Origin: Candidatus Nanopelagicales bacterium
Lineage (GTDB): Bacteria > Actinomycetota > Actinomycetes > Nanopelagicales > Nanopelagicaceae
Length of the DNA stretch: 64,000 nt
NCBI GenBank assembly: GCA_030830475.1
Contig: JAURMX010000065.1
Span: 1-64,000, forward strand
Direction: 5' to 3'
The notes below the pieces were generated by a model, which saw nothing but the letters and a program-made list of their open reading frames with translations, was not told the origin of the DNA and searched no databases. A program made the position numbers and the translations under genes. How positions within the stretch are numbered: the first letter of the stretch is position 1; every line of letters starts with the position of its first letter. Below are positions 16,931 to 25,911 of this stretch, in pieces.

Positions 16931-18148
16931 GTGCCAAACACAGTAATTCAAGAAAAAACCGTAAAGGTTCTTGCCTCGGCTCAAGTTCTAAATGGAGTTG
17001 GCGTTGCTGGCACAGTGGCTGCAGGCTCTTTATTAGTAGCCTCAATCACTGATTCGGAAACATTGGCGGGACTGGCTCAGACATCTTCAGTTCTTGGTGC
17101 AGCTGCTTTGGCACTGCCGTTAGCGCGTTTAACCGCTAAGGGTGGGCGACGTCTAGCGCTTTCTGTTGGCTTCTCATCTGGAGTCCTAGGCTCGGTTTTT
17201 GCCATTCTTGGTGGTCAACAAAAAAACCTTTTCTTAATGTTGATGGGAACCTTTTTGGTTGGCGCTGCCTCAGCGGCTGGGTATCAAGCACGTTTTGCTG
17301 CAGTTGATTTAGCTACCAATGAAACAAGGGCGAGACAACTTTCTTTAGTGGTTTGGGGTTCAACCATTGGAGCGGTTGCTGGACCAAACTTGATGGAGCC
17401 TGCTGGCAATTTAGCTGAGTCATTAAATCTGCCACGCTTGGTAGGTCCATACATAATTTCTGCAATTACTCTGAGCTTGGCAATTCTTGTTATCCAGCTT
17501 TTTCTCAGACCAGATCCATTTTTATTAGCGCAAAAACAATTGGGAGTTAACGCGAAACCAAAAGCTCCAACAAAGGTAGCGCTCAAGCACATCAGGTCAA
17601 ACTCAAAAGCTGCATTTGCAATTACCTCAATCGCAATCGGACACATCGCAATGGTTTCGGTAATGGTTATGACTCCAGTTCACATGGCGCATGTTGATGT
17701 AACTCTGACAATAATCGGATTGGTTATCAGCATTCACGTTTTGGGTATGTATGCTTTTTCTCCGATTGTTGGATCCTTGAGTGATCGACTAGGGCGAATC
17801 AAAGTAATCCAAATTGGCGTAGCAGTTCTTCTGCTTTCGACCGTGATCTCGGGATTGGCAGCGGCTGATGACGCCATCATGTTGGGTGTTGGCCTCTTCT
17901 TATTGGGATTGGGATGGTCATGTACCTTGATTGCTGGCTCTGCACTGCTTACCGAGTCAGTTGATCCGGAGATGAAAACCTCTTCGCAAGGTGCCAGTGA
18001 TCTAGTTATGAATCTCTCCGGTGCGGGAGGCGGCGCGCTGGCTGGAGTGATTATTGGGACTCTTTCTTATGGCTGGCTCTGCGCATTTGCCGCCATTCCA
18101 GTTGCATTCCTGGGAATTTGGTCTGGCAAAGTTTCAAGACAGTATTAA
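16931..18148 (+). CDS. MFS transporter
   Basis: 405-aa major facilitator with about 12 hydrophobic segments in two halves divided by a basic cytoplasmic loop (about 195-220). The motif A-like loop [16 protein letters not shown] starts the second half and [15 protein letters not shown] holds the corresponding place in the first. The substrate is unknown; the type resembles drug/metabolite efflux proteins. The GTG start follows the glucosidase stop directly with GGAG eight bases upstream, placing it in the ettA operon. Confidence 0.85.
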   Translation: MPNTVIQEKTVKVLASAQVLNGVGVAGTVAAGSLLVASITDSETLAGLAQTSSVLGAAALALPLARLTAKGGRRLALSVGFSSGVLGSVFAILGGQQKNLFLMLMGTFLVGAASAAGYQARFAAVDLATNETRARQLSLVVWGSTIGAVAGPNLMEPAGNLAESLNLPRLVGPYIISAITLSLAILVIQLFLRPDPFLLAQKQLGVNAKPKAPTKVALKHIRSNSKAAFAITSIAIGHIAMVSVMVMTPVHMAHVDVTLTIIGLVISIHVLGMYAFSPIVGSLSDRLGRIKVIQIGVAVLLLSTVISGLAAADDAIMLGVGLFLLGLGWSCTLIAGSALLTESVDPEMKTSSQGASDLVMNLSGAGGGALAGVIIGTLSYGWLCAFAAIPVAFLGIWSGKVSRQY

Positions 18149-18155
18149 CTCAGCC

Positions 18156-18533
18156 ATGAATCTTTACGAGGAGATGGGCGGGCGTGCAACATTCGAACAA
18201 TTGGTATCGCACTTTTATGCCTTGGTATCTGTAGATCAAGTTCTTAGGCCAATGTATCCAGAGGATGATCTAAGAGCTGCAGCTGACCGTTTGCTAATGT
18301 TTTTAGAACAGTACTGGGGTGGTCCAAACACATATAGCGAGCAACGAGGACATCCACGTTTGCGAATGCGGCACGCATCATTTCACATAAGTGAGATAGA
18401 GCGTGATGTTTGGTTAAAGCATATGCAAGCAGCGGTAGAAGGATTAGAGATGAAGCCGGAACTAAAGGATCAACTTTGGAACTATCTTGTCATGGCTGCA
18501 AATTCAATGGTAAATCAACCACGAGGTTTTTGA
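18156..18533 (+). CDS. glbO: Group II truncated haemoglobin (GlbO/trHbO)
   Basis: 125-aa 2-over-2 globin. The start [64 protein letters not shown] with the proximal His in MRHASFHI, and a Trp in RDVWLKHM (the G8 position) are the group II signature. Members bind oxygen with high affinity and are implicated in oxygen handling or nitric-oxide/peroxide defence. ATG at 18156 is 8 bases after the MFS stop. Its 3' end overlaps the convergent mscS-like gene by 19 bases. Confidence 0.92.
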   Translation: MNLYEEMGGRATFEQLVSHFYALVSVDQVLRPMYPEDDLRAAADRLLMFLEQYWGGPNTYSEQRGHPRLRMRHASFHISEIERDVWLKHMQAAVEGLEMKPELKDQLWNYLVMAANSMVNQPRGF

Positions 18534-19075
18534 GACTTATTTCCAACTTTAAGAATTTCACCATTTCTTAAATACCAAAGTGTTCCCTGTCTATCTCTAA
18601 TGGTCGTGATGCGAAGTCCAACTGTTTCAACAGTTCCTTTGACATCCAAAACATCAACCTGGTCACCGACTCCGTATTGATCTTCGACCAACATTATGAT
18701 TCCGGAGAAAACATCTCGCACAATAGTTTGGGCACCCAAGCCAAAGGCGAATCCAACAACACCAGCAGAGGCAACTAGCGGTCCAAGGTCAACTCCGAGT
18801 TCTCCAAGAATCATTGCTCCAGCTACTAAACCAATCACCGCTTTAGAAGTACTGTTTAGTACCGAAGCAGCGGTACGAGCACGCTCTCGTTGCCTGGTGA
18901 CAGAACTTTTTTCGCCCGGAATAAAATCGGCTTCAGCGACTTTAAGGAGCGTATTCTTAATGGCTCGGGTAGCAACCATTTGAACAAATAGTGCCAAGAT
19001 CAGAATTAGGACAACGCGGAAGGGGGCTCCTAAAAACCAATCCAGCGCCTCGCGCAGGCTCATATTCAGCTCCAT
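18515..19075 (-). CDS. Small-conductance mechanosensitive channel (MscS) family, short form
   Basis: 186 aa. An N-terminal membrane segment (about 16-35), a second (about 73-92) and the pore helix region [38 protein letters not shown] (about 100-140) match MscS, followed by the beta domain [30 protein letters not shown]. The protein stops a few residues later, so the C-terminal alpha/beta cage of typical MscS proteins is missing. Two starts are possible: ATG 19075, or ATG 19063 with GGAG six bases before it. It is likely a minimal osmotic-shock channel, or a truncated one. Confidence 0.82.
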   Translation of the reverse strand: MELNMSLREALDWFLGAPFRVVLILILALFVQMVATRAIKNTLLKVAEADFIPGEKSSVTRQRERARTAASVLNSTSKAVIGLVAGAMILGELGVDLGPLVASAGVVGFAFGLGAQTIVRDVFSGIIMLVEDQYGVGDQVDVLDVKGTVETVGLRITTIRDRQGTLWYLRNGEILKVGNKSQKPRG

Positions 19076-19188
19076 TTGAGCAAGACTTTATAAGAACTTA
19101 ATCAAATATCCCCACAAAACCGCGCCCATTCAGGCAGGATTTCCCCCACGGCGCGAGCCACGCGTCGGACCAAAGGGGATTTGAGACT

Positions 19189-19716
19189 GTGACGACTTCG
19201 TCAAGAAGGACACTGGTTCTAAACGCCACCTACGAGCCACTGGGTGTCGTTTCTGATAGGCGCGCGCTCATTTTAGTTTTGAATAATCGCGCAACAATGA
19301 TTGAAGAATCTGGAATTCAACTGCACTACACATCAGGTTCGCTAGATCTTCCAGCGGTTATCAGATTGCATAAATTCGTGAAGATTCCTTATCGCCATAC
19401 AGTTCCACTTTCACGCAGAGCGATTTTTGCAAGAGATGGTGGACGTTGTGTTTACTGTTCAGCCACCGCAACCTCAATTGATCATGTAATTCCCAGAAGT
19501 AGAGGCGGCGATCACAGTTGGGACAATGTGGTAAGCGCCTGCCACCGGTGCAATCATGTTAAGGCTGACAAAACCCTCAAAGAGTTGGGTTGGAGATTAC
19601 GTTCTATTCCACGCGAGCCAGTTGGTGCGGCATGGAGAATTCTTGGTACCGGTCGCGCCGAAGAGAGATGGGTTCCATACCTCGCTCCATTTGGCGTTGT
19701 TGGCGCATCTGCCTAA
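19189..19716 (+). CDS. HNH endonuclease family protein
   Basis: 175 aa. The conserved actinobacterial N-terminus TLVLNATYEPLGVVSDRRALILVLNNRA precedes an HNH core: FARDGGRCVYCSATATSIDHVIPRSRGGDHSWDNVVSACHRCNHVKADKT, with two CxxC zinc pairs and the DHVIPRSRGG / N / H catalytic residues. The family is a widespread single-copy actinobacterial gene with no defined role; a DNA-repair nuclease is a guess. GTG start at 19189. Its stop codon forms part of the -10 hexamer of the next gene. Confidence 0.85.
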   Translation: MTTSSRRTLVLNATYEPLGVVSDRRALILVLNNRATMIEESGIQLHYTSGSLDLPAVIRLHKFVKIPYRHTVPLSRRAIFARDGGRCVYCSATATSIDHVIPRSRGGDHSWDNVVSACHRCNHVKADKTLKELGWRLRSIPREPVGAAWRILGTGRAEERWVPYLAPFGVVGASA

Positions 19717-19719
19717 ACT
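19714..19719 (+). promoter_or_regulatory. -10 hexamer TAAACT, leaderless start
   Basis: TAAACT includes the HNH-gene stop codon and lies 6 bases before the ATG at 19726. Confidence 0.4.
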
Positions 19720-19725
19720 TCCGCC

Positions 19726-19959
19726 ATGTTTATTCAACTGGCCTCAACTCTAAAACTAGCTCTTAATGAAGATGGCTCAATGCCAGGAGAACCAATGGGA
19801 TTTCTCCAGGGCTTTATTTGGTTTGTAGTTGTCCCAGTATCTATATCTCTATTTATTTGGGTTGCGGTAGTTACTCAGGAAAATTTAAAGCGCACTAGGC
19901 AAAACCGCGGCGGACAAGGTCATGCAAGACAGGATGTAATTACCCGCATTAACGAGTAA
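19726..19959 (+). CDS. Small single-span membrane protein, unknown
   Basis: 77 aa. One strong hydrophobic segment, FIWFVVVPVSISLFIWVAVVT (about residues 30-50), follows a short acidic/polar N-terminal part and precedes a basic, Gln/Arg-rich cytoplasmic tail (LKRTRQNRGGQGHARQ). This resembles small actinobacterial membrane proteins found beside HNH endonuclease genes, but no function is known. It converges on pepN with no bases between the stop codons. Confidence 0.6.
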   Translation: MFIQLASTLKLALNEDGSMPGEPMGFLQGFIWFVVVPVSISLFIWVAVVTQENLKRTRQNRGGQGHARQDVITRINE

Positions 19960-22500
19960 TTACAGATCTTTTGAGCGAACCTTTAAAGCTCTTTCCAAAG
20001 AATCTTTAGCCTCAAGCACATGGCGTCGCAGAGTCGGATGTCCATCTTTGCCAACTCCATTTAGCCAAGCATTTGTCTTATCTAGTGTGGATTGTGAAAT
20101 CACACAAGTGGGGTAGAGCAGATCGATAATGCTGGTCGAAACCTCATAGGACTTGTTGTTGTAGGTATCCAAAATCAATGCAAAGTAGCGATCAATGAAG
20201 GATTCATGGAATTTGCGATGCAAAGGTCGAGAAAATCCCTGAATCGCGGATAAGCGAGACCAGTTAGTGATGGAGTCATCTTCCGTAGCGCGCTTGAAAG
20301 CCGACTCTTTAGCCTCCATGTTTGGAAACGCGGCGATGCAACGCTCATGAGCGAGTTGTCCGGTGAGCGTGTTATCTCTTTTGAGCTCCGCGTCAATCTC
20401 TTCTCTAGAAGAAGCATCACGCTCCACTAGGCAAAGAATGAAGTGCCAACGAAGATCAGCATCAATTACTAATCCATTTAGTTTTCCATCCAACAACTCA
20501 CGGATGCGAGCGGTTTGAGCTGGTGTGTGAGCAAGCGAAGCAAAGGTGCGAGCAAATTGCAGTTGGTGACCACTGCCAGGCACAGCCTTGTCTAGCAAGT
20601 CGGAGAGCACACCTGCAATCTTTTCTCGCAAAGCATCGCGATTCTTGTCAGCGGCATAGATTTCTACCGCAGTAATAAGCTGACTTCCCAGTGCGGTAAC
20701 TGTTGTTATGTCATCCTCGCCAGGAAGGCCTGCAATCGCAATATCCATGAAGTCAGTTGCGGAAATCTCGGCGTCGCGCAACATGTCCCATGCTGCTGAC
20801 CAGCAAAGTGCTCTTGATAGTCCGTCATTTAACTTGCCCAGATGAGCTTTCAGTGTTGCAATAGAACTTTCATCAAAACGGATTTTTCCATAGGACAAAT
20901 CATGATCATTAATTAAAAGTAGATCTGCGACTTTCTCGCCAGACAAAGCATCAACCTTAGTTAGCTTTCCAAAGACATCTAGCTCTACAGATTTACGACG
21001 GGAGAGAACCCCATCTTTCAAGTCATATAGACCAACGGCCATGCGATGCGGACGTAACTCGGAAGATCCGGCTGGAATCAATGGTGGCTCTTGTTGAACT
21101 GCAATCGAGTTATAGGTATCGCCACTGATTTCGACAACAGGGCGAAGAGTGTTTACACCAGCGGTCTGTAGCCAGGTAGAAACCCATGGCTTTAGATCGC
21201 GTCCACTGGTTGCTTCGAGCTCGGTCAAAAGATCCTGCAAAGTGGTGTTTTTGAAAGCATGCTTTGCGAAGTACTTTTGCAATCCGGTAATGAAGTTTTG
21301 TCGACCCACGTGAGCAACTAACTGATGTAATACCGATGCACCTTTGGCATAGGTAATGCCATCAAAGTTTGCCTTGACTGTATCGATATCAACCATGTCA
21401 GCTGCGATTGGGTGGGTTGAGGAAAGTTGATCTTGGCGATAAGCCCAGTTCTTACGCTCGGCATTAAATCCAGCCCATGAATTCTTGAACTTAGTAGCTT
21501 CCACAAGTGCGAGATATGAGGACCACTCTGCGAAAGACTCGTTTAACCATAAGTCATCCCACCACTTCATGGTGACCATATTGCCAAACCACATATGGGC
21601 CATCTCATGCAAAATTGTGTTAGCACGTGCGTTGTACATGCGCTCGGTAACTTTGGAGCGGAATACCAACAAATCTTCGCGGAAGGTGACAGCACCAGCA
21701 TTTTCCATAGCACCCCAGTTGAAATCAACCACAGCGATTTGGTCATATTTTTCAAATGGATATGCCAAACCGAAAACCTCTTCGAAATAAGCAAAGCCCT
21801 GCTTGGTAATTAAAAAGATTTCATCGGCATCTAAATGTTCAAATAAAGATTTGCGACAGTAGATGCTCATTGGAATTGTCTTCTTACCTTTGTACTCATC
21901 TGAAACAAAGGAGTATGGGCCGGCGACCAAGGCGGTTATATAGGTAGACATAACTGGGGTAGTGGTGAAGGACCAGGTCTTCTTTTCACCATTCTCAGTT
22001 ACATTCTTAACCGGATTGTTAGAAATGACCTGCCAATGCGCAGGAACTGTCGCTGTAAATGCGAAGGTAGCCTTCAGATCTGGTTGATCAAAACATGGAT
22101 ACATGTTTCTGATGAAGGCGGTTTCGCCTTGAGAGTAAAGATAAACCTCGTTATCAACTGGATCTACTGAACGTTGCAATCCCTCGCCGCTCTTTGAGTA
22201 GATAGCCTCAACCTCAAGAACTAATTCATTCTCTGTCTGAAGATTCTTAAGAAAGACGCTCTCGCCATCGTAATTTGATACATCTACTGTGGCGCCATTT
22301 AAGGTTGCAGAGATAACTCTCTTGCCCACGGCATCTATGAATGTGTCATAACCAGGCTTATTGCAACTAAAGGTAACGACACTCTTGGCGATGAAGGTTT
22401 CCTCGCCTGTTGTGACATCTAAGGTCACGTCATAGTGCTTAATAGATAGGTGTGAAGCACGCTCTGCGGCTTCAGCGCGCGAGATATTGATTCCAGGCAT
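19960..22500 (-). CDS. pepN: Aminopeptidase N (M1 family)
   Basis: 846-aa zinc aminopeptidase that removes N-terminal residues from peptides in the cytoplasm. The N-terminal beta domain leads to GAMENAG near 260, then HEMAHMWFGNMVTMKWWDDLWLNESFAEW (HExxH-x18-E, zinc ligands about 297, 301 and 320) and the catalytic Tyr in GITYAKGASVL near 378. The C-terminal helical ERAP1-like domain is complete. ATG 22500 is preferred over the longer reading from 22545 because the conserved start MPGINISRAEAAERA follows it. Divergent from trmB with only 18 bases between starts. Confidence 0.95.
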   Translation of the reverse strand: MPGINISRAEAAERASHLSIKHYDVTLDVTTGEETFIAKSVVTFSCNKPGYDTFIDAVGKRVISATLNGATVDVSNYDGESVFLKNLQTENELVLEVEAIYSKSGEGLQRSVDPVDNEVYLYSQGETAFIRNMYPCFDQPDLKATFAFTATVPAHWQVISNNPVKNVTENGEKKTWSFTTTPVMSTYITALVAGPYSFVSDEYKGKKTIPMSIYCRKSLFEHLDADEIFLITKQGFAYFEEVFGLAYPFEKYDQIAVVDFNWGAMENAGAVTFREDLLVFRSKVTERMYNARANTILHEMAHMWFGNMVTMKWWDDLWLNESFAEWSSYLALVEATKFKNSWAGFNAERKNWAYRQDQLSSTHPIAADMVDIDTVKANFDGITYAKGASVLHQLVAHVGRQNFITGLQKYFAKHAFKNTTLQDLLTELEATSGRDLKPWVSTWLQTAGVNTLRPVVEISGDTYNSIAVQQEPPLIPAGSSELRPHRMAVGLYDLKDGVLSRRKSVELDVFGKLTKVDALSGEKVADLLLINDHDLSYGKIRFDESSIATLKAHLGKLNDGLSRALCWSAAWDMLRDAEISATDFMDIAIAGLPGEDDITTVTALGSQLITAVEIYAADKNRDALREKIAGVLSDLLDKAVPGSGHQLQFARTFASLAHTPAQTARIRELLDGKLNGLVIDADLRWHFILCLVERDASSREEIDAELKRDNTLTGQLAHERCIAAFPNMEAKESAFKRATEDDSITNWSRLSAIQGFSRPLHRKFHESFIDRYFALILDTYNNKSYEVSTSIIDLLYPTCVISQSTLDKTNAWLNGVGKDGHPTLRRHVLEAKDSLERALKVRSKDL

Positions 22501-22518
22501 GCGCGTATCCAAGCAGAG

Positions 22519-23217
22519 ATGGCACTCTTTGCCACTATGGAGCAAGTCACAGAGGGCCAGTTCCGCCTACGTAGCTTCCGGCTACGGGGTGAGCGGATGA
22601 CAAAGGCGCAATCCGAAGCCCTTTACGACCATTGGGATAAATTTGAAATTCCTTTGCAGGGGATTATCAACCCCAAAGAGTTGTTCCCATCCTTAAATCC
22701 GAAAGAGGTTGTATTAGAAATCGGAAGTGGAATGGGGGAGGCCACTTCACAGATTGCTGCAAACGACCCTAAAACGGGCTATGTAGCGGTAGAGGTTCAT
22801 AAGCCAGGCATTGGGGCGCTGATCATTCGTGCTGAAAGCTTGGGAGTAAGAAATCTCAAAATAATAAATGCAGATATCTACGAGGTATTAACAAAGCACC
22901 TAAATGACCATTCAATCGATGCTTTCCACATTTTCTTCCCCGATCCATGGCCAAAAAGAAAACAACACAAGCGCCGACTGTTGCAACCAGAATTCATTGA
23001 AATACTTGCTAAGAAATTAATACCTGGAGGGCGAGTAAATATTGCAACTGATTGGTATCCATACGCTCAAGAGATTGAAAAAAACTTTGCCTCAAACCCC
23101 AATTTCAGAGGAGGGAAAATTCCAAGACCGCAGTGGCGGCCATTAACCAAATTTGAAAGTAAAGGTATTACCAAACAACATGTAGTCACAGATTTTGAGT
23201 ACTACTCCAAATTCTAG
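22519..23217 (+). CDS. trmB: tRNA (guanine-N7-)-methyltransferase
   Basis: 232 aa; methylates G46 of tRNA with S-adenosylmethionine. The family start SFRLRGERMTKAQ, the SAM-binding EIGSGMGEAT near 66, and the RNA-binding FFPDPWPKRKQHKRRLLQPEF are characteristic. Two starts are possible, ATG 22519 and ATG 22537; neither has a Shine-Dalgarno and TATCCA stands 7 bases before the first. The 3' end overlaps rpiB by 4 bases. Confidence 0.93.
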   Translation: MALFATMEQVTEGQFRLRSFRLRGERMTKAQSEALYDHWDKFEIPLQGIINPKELFPSLNPKEVVLEIGSGMGEATSQIAANDPKTGYVAVEVHKPGIGALIIRAESLGVRNLKIINADIYEVLTKHLNDHSIDAFHIFFPDPWPKRKQHKRRLLQPEFIEILAKKLIPGGRVNIATDWYPYAQEIEKNFASNPNFRGGKIPRPQWRPLTKFESKGITKQHVVTDFEYYSKF

Positions 23218-23669
23218 AGCTTTCCATCTCTTTCATATTTTGACATCAAGCCAATTCTTCTAACATGCCTTTCATCTCCACTAAATGGAGTTGCCAGGAA
23301 TGTATCTACCAGCTTCAAGCAGAACTCTTCATCATGCATCCGACCGCCAATGGCAATGACATTGGCATCATTGTGTTCACGAGCTAACTTTGCGGTCTCA
23401 ATACTCCAGACCAGCGCAGCTCTAACGCCTTTAACCTTATTGGCCGCCATTTGCTCGCCATTTCCTGAACCACCAAGCACAATTCCAAAAGAACCAGCCT
23501 CGTTTGCAGTCGCCAATGCAGCAGGTATACAAAAAACTGGGTAGTCATCGAGAGCGTCATAAACGTGAGGTCCGTGATCCTCAACTACATGGCCCTGAGC
23601 CTTTAAATGTTCAACAATCTTATTTTTAAATTCGAGACCGGCATGATCACTACCAATATGTATTTTCAC
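23214..23669 (-). CDS. rpiB: Ribose-5-phosphate isomerase B
   Basis: 151-aa LacAB/RpiB-fold enzyme interconverting ribose 5-phosphate and ribulose 5-phosphate in the pentose phosphate pathway. GSDHAG binds the phosphate end; LGGSGNGEQMAANKVKGVRAAL carries Glu in place of the catalytic Cys of E. coli RpiB, as in the Mycobacterium tuberculosis enzyme; AREHNDANVIAIGGRMH completes the site. GTG start. The gene sits alone between the terminator of the neighbouring secreted-protein gene and trmB. Confidence 0.95.
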   Translation of the reverse strand: MKIHIGSDHAGLEFKNKIVEHLKAQGHVVEDHGPHVYDALDDYPVFCIPAALATANEAGSFGIVLGGSGNGEQMAANKVKGVRAALVWSIETAKLAREHNDANVIAIGGRMHDEEFCLKLVDTFLATPFSGDERHVRRIGLMSKYERDGKL

Positions 23670-23683
23670 AGCCCTACTTTCTC

Positions 23684-23722
23684 AAACAAAAAAGAAAACC
23701 GCTGGCATTTCTGCCAGCGGTT
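23684..23722 (-). terminator. Rho-independent terminator of the secreted-protein gene
   Basis: 11-bp perfect stem (23697-23707 with 23712-23722), 4-base loop. On the minus strand it is followed by a T-rich tract (TTTTCTTTTTTG), 50 bases downstream of the stop of the gene at 23773-24333. Confidence 0.9.
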
Positions 23723-23772
23723 CCTGTCTAAGAAGGTTAGTTAACTGAAATGAAAGTGAAGTAGCTCAGGGG

Positions 23773-24333
23773 TTAGTGACCGCCTCGGCCATGTCCTTTG
23801 CCCTTGTCATGACCTTTGCCATGACCCTTGCCGTGGCCCTTGCCCATTCCCTTACTCATCTCAACATGAGAGGTAATACGATTTTTTAGATCCGCCTTTA
23901 ACTTGGTGGCCTTTTCAGCAGTTAGCTTTCCTGCAGCAACTGCTTCATCAATCTTTTTGGTTTCATACGCCACAAGCGCATCGATCAAGGTATCTTTCTT
24001 CGCACCGGCAATAGTTGCAAGTGATTCACCGGCCTGAAGTTTTGACTTCAAAGTGGCCTCATCAATTCCAAGAGTGTCTGTAATGACCTTGGCGCGCTCT
24101 GCGCGCATCGCATCATGAGATGCTTTAAGCGACCCACGGGCATCTGACATAGCTTTCTTGATTGCATCAACCTGAGCTTGAGTCAGAGTTCCTTTGGCAA
24201 CAAGATCACCTAGAACCGCCGCAGCCTTATCTCCTCTACCCATTTTGTTGTCATGGGCCGAAGCAACGCCAGCAGTACCAAGAGCTAGCGTTAAACCAGC
24301 AACTGCTGTCGCTGCGATTATCTTTTCCTTCAT
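23773..24333 (-). CDS. Secreted helical protein with His/Gly/Lys-rich C-terminus
   Basis: 186 aa. A Sec signal peptide (about 1-26, ending ASA) is followed by two related helical units: LGDLVAKGTLTQAQVDAIKKAM (41-62) and DEAVAAGKLTAEKATKLKADL (129-149), with LGIDEATLKSKLQAGESLATIAGAKK between them. This A-x-G-x-LT-x2-QA pattern recurs in many actinobacterial secreted proteins of unknown role. Residues 161-186 are built of G-K-G-H repeats ending in GRGGH, which could bind metal ions such as nickel, copper or zinc, or polyanions; both are inference. AAGGAG precedes the ATG and a strong terminator follows, suggesting a single-gene, possibly well-expressed unit. Confidence 0.75.
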   Translation of the reverse strand: MKEKIIAATAVAGLTLALGTAGVASAHDNKMGRGDKAAAVLGDLVAKGTLTQAQVDAIKKAMSDARGSLKASHDAMRAERAKVITDTLGIDEATLKSKLQAGESLATIAGAKKDTLIDALVAYETKKIDEAVAAGKLTAEKATKLKADLKNRITSHVEMSKGMGKGHGKGHGKGHDKGKGHGRGGH

Positions 24334-24599
24334 TCATACTCCTTACTTGATTTCTAAATTGAGTACTTACTTCGAACACCCTCGTATTCGATCTCTGAAT
24401 CAAACCCCCAAAGCTTGAATGTACGAGACAATTTTCATTAGAGACACATCAGAATTCTGAAGCCTCACCAAACGTTATACGCTCAAATTCTGAGAATTCC
24501 CAGAGAAAAATCCTCCTGTTAATTGCAAGCCAGCTCATTGACTATTCATATTCAAACGCCTCGAAAAGAGCGAGGTTCAAATCCGAAGGACAGTGCAAC
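24334..24599 (+). other. Divergent intergenic region between two secreted-protein genes
   Basis: 266 bases that hold the ribosome sites of both flanking genes (AAGGAG read on the minus strand near 24337-24345; GAAGGA at about 24585 for the collagen-like gene). A small stem CCTCG/CGAGG (24559-24563 with 24571-24575) lies in the collagen-gene leader, and TTGACT at 24538-24543 could be a -35 element, though no good -10 follows. No gene seen. Confidence 0.4.
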
Positions 24600-25712
24600 A
24601 TGACCAGTCAAATGAGAATAGTGTCAATGCTAGCTGCATTTGCGGTGATTACAAGTAATTCTTTTATGCCTGCAAACTCTGCTGGAAGAACTAACAAATC
24701 AATTGCCAACACGGTGCTTAGTGGCAAGGGTGCACCTGCTGCCAGTCTCGGTATTAATGGTGATTTCTACATAGATATTGCAAGCTTCAACATTTATGGC
24801 CCTAAAAAGAATAACCGCTGGCCTTCTGCTGTCAGCCTAAAAGGGCCAGCAGGAGTAGATGGAAAACCTGGCGAACGCGGATCATCTGGGAATAATGCAA
24901 CAGGATCCAAAGGTGAAAAAGGCGAGAAAGGTGAACAAGGAGAAAAAGGTGAAAAGGGTGAGAAGGGCGATAAAGGTGAAAAAGGCGATACTGGAGAAAA
25001 GGGAGAAAAAGGAGACACAGGTTTAACTGGCGCTACAGGTTTACAAGGATTGGTTGGAGCACAAGGTTTGAAAGGTGACAAAGGAGATACTGGCTTAACA
25101 GGTCCTACTGGATTAACGGGAGCAGCTGGTTTAACTGGTGCCGCTGGAGCAATCGGTGCAACTGGAGCGAAAGGTGACAAGGGAGACAAGGGCGATACAG
25201 GTGCAACAGGTGCTCAAGGTTTACAAGGACTAAAAGGCGATACCGGAACAACTGGTGCACAAGGACCTGCGGGCACAACTGGTGCAACCGGTGCGACAGG
25301 TCCATCTAATGTACAAGTTGTTTCGATTCCAAGTTTCACATTACAAACTTCAACAGCGGGTACGTCTAGCATGAGTGAGTATTTTGGAAATCTTACTGCT
25401 GGTGCATCGTACAAAATTGAAATAGTTTTGCGAGCACAAGCCGACCGGTATCTATCAAATATCGGCTTGACACTTCTTGCTAGCGGATCGGGAAATAGCC
25501 CGAGTTATAACTACGTGACTTCTGCAGTGGATGAATACAACGGCGGAGCATTTTGGTCAGGGAATCAATTTCTAATAATTGGCACGATGACAGTTTCTGC
25601 TTCCGGGTCTTCTCTAGCAGTCAACTTAATCGATGGAAGAGGTTCTACGAGTAGCGGTATGACAGTTACCGGCAGCGCCTATATAACTCTGGTCGGCAGC
25701 ATCACTGGTTGA
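24600..25712 (+). CDS. Secreted collagen-like repeat protein
   Basis: 370 aa. An N-terminal signal (about 1-28, hydrophobic MLAAFAVITSNSF, ending NSA) is followed by a GDFYIDIASFNIYGPK-type segment (54-70) that commonly introduces bacterial and phage collagen-like stalks. From Gly82 to Gly234 there is an almost unbroken Gly-x-y repeat of about 50 triplets with one break (G97-NNAT-G102); it is rich in GEK, GDK, GDT and GLT triplets, the charged kinds that stabilise bacterial triple helices without hydroxyproline. The last 135 residues form a Ser/Thr/Gly-rich globular domain, probably the trimeric head. No LPXTG or membrane anchor is seen. A surface or extracellular fibre protein is likely; partner unknown. 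Confidence 0.85.
   Translation: MTSQMRIVSMLAAFAVITSNSFMPANSAGRTNKSIANTVLSGKGAPAASLGINGDFYIDIASFNIYGPKKNNRWPSAVSLKGPAGVDGKPGERGSSGNNATGSKGEKGEKGEQGEKGEKGEKGDKGEKGDTGEKGEKGDTGLTGATGLQGLVGAQGLKGDKGDTGLTGPTGLTGAAGLTGAAGAIGATGAKGDKGDKGDTGATGAQGLQGLKGDTGTTGAQGPAGTTGATGATGPSNVQVVSIPSFTLQTSTAGTSSMSEYFGNLTAGASYKIEIVLRAQADRYLSNIGLTLLASGSGNSPSYNYVTSAVDEYNGGAFWSGNQFLIIGTMTVSASGSSLAVNLIDGRGSTSSGMTVTGSAYITLVGSITG
24843..25304 (+). repeat. Collagen triplet repeat (9-bp periodic DNA)
   Basis: The DNA coding for the Gly-x-y region shows 9-base periodicity with near-identical units such as GGTGAAAAAGGC and GGTGCAACT. The GEK/GDK part (about 24909-25018) is the most homogeneous and the likeliest to vary in copy number. 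Confidence 0.85.
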
Positions 25713-25721
25713 TTAAAAGAA

Positions 25722-25795
25722 TGGAGCGGGCGACGGTAATCGAAACCGCGTAACTAGCTTGGAAGGCTAGGGCTCTACCATTGAGCTACGCCCGC
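25722..25795 (-). tRNA. tRNA-Gly (anticodon TCC)
   Basis: Minus-strand cloverleaf: acceptor GCGGGCG/CGCCCGC, D-arm TAGCTCAATGGTAGAG, anticodon stem CTAGC/GCTAG around CT-TCC-AA, T-arm with GGTTTCGATTACC. The discriminator is T and CCA is encoded (25722-25724). It lies 9 bases from the convergent collagen-like gene. Confidence 0.96.
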
Positions 25796-25911
25796 ACTAT
25801 TTCTTGTGTGGATCTCCTGAGGGGGCGGTTGCCCGTCCCACCAGGGGGCACAGGGTATCGGCTCCGGTAATGAGTTGTGAATTTTTCATCTAGAATTCCG
25901 AGTCTGCGCCG
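25796..25911. other. Divergent promoter region between tRNA-Gly and tRNA-Pro
   Basis: 116 bases with no coding potential. TAGAAT at 25891-25896 is a reasonable -10 for tRNA-Pro. Nothing else recognised. Confidence 0.35.

Noticed and set aside
24338-24600. Possible small gene in the gap between the two secreted-protein genes
   Set aside because: No frame with a start, ribosome site and sensible composition was found.
24794-25414. Long reading frames opposite and out of frame within the collagen-like gene
   Set aside because: They mirror the Gly-x-y repeat (Pro/Ser or Leu/His periodicity) and have no ribosome sites.
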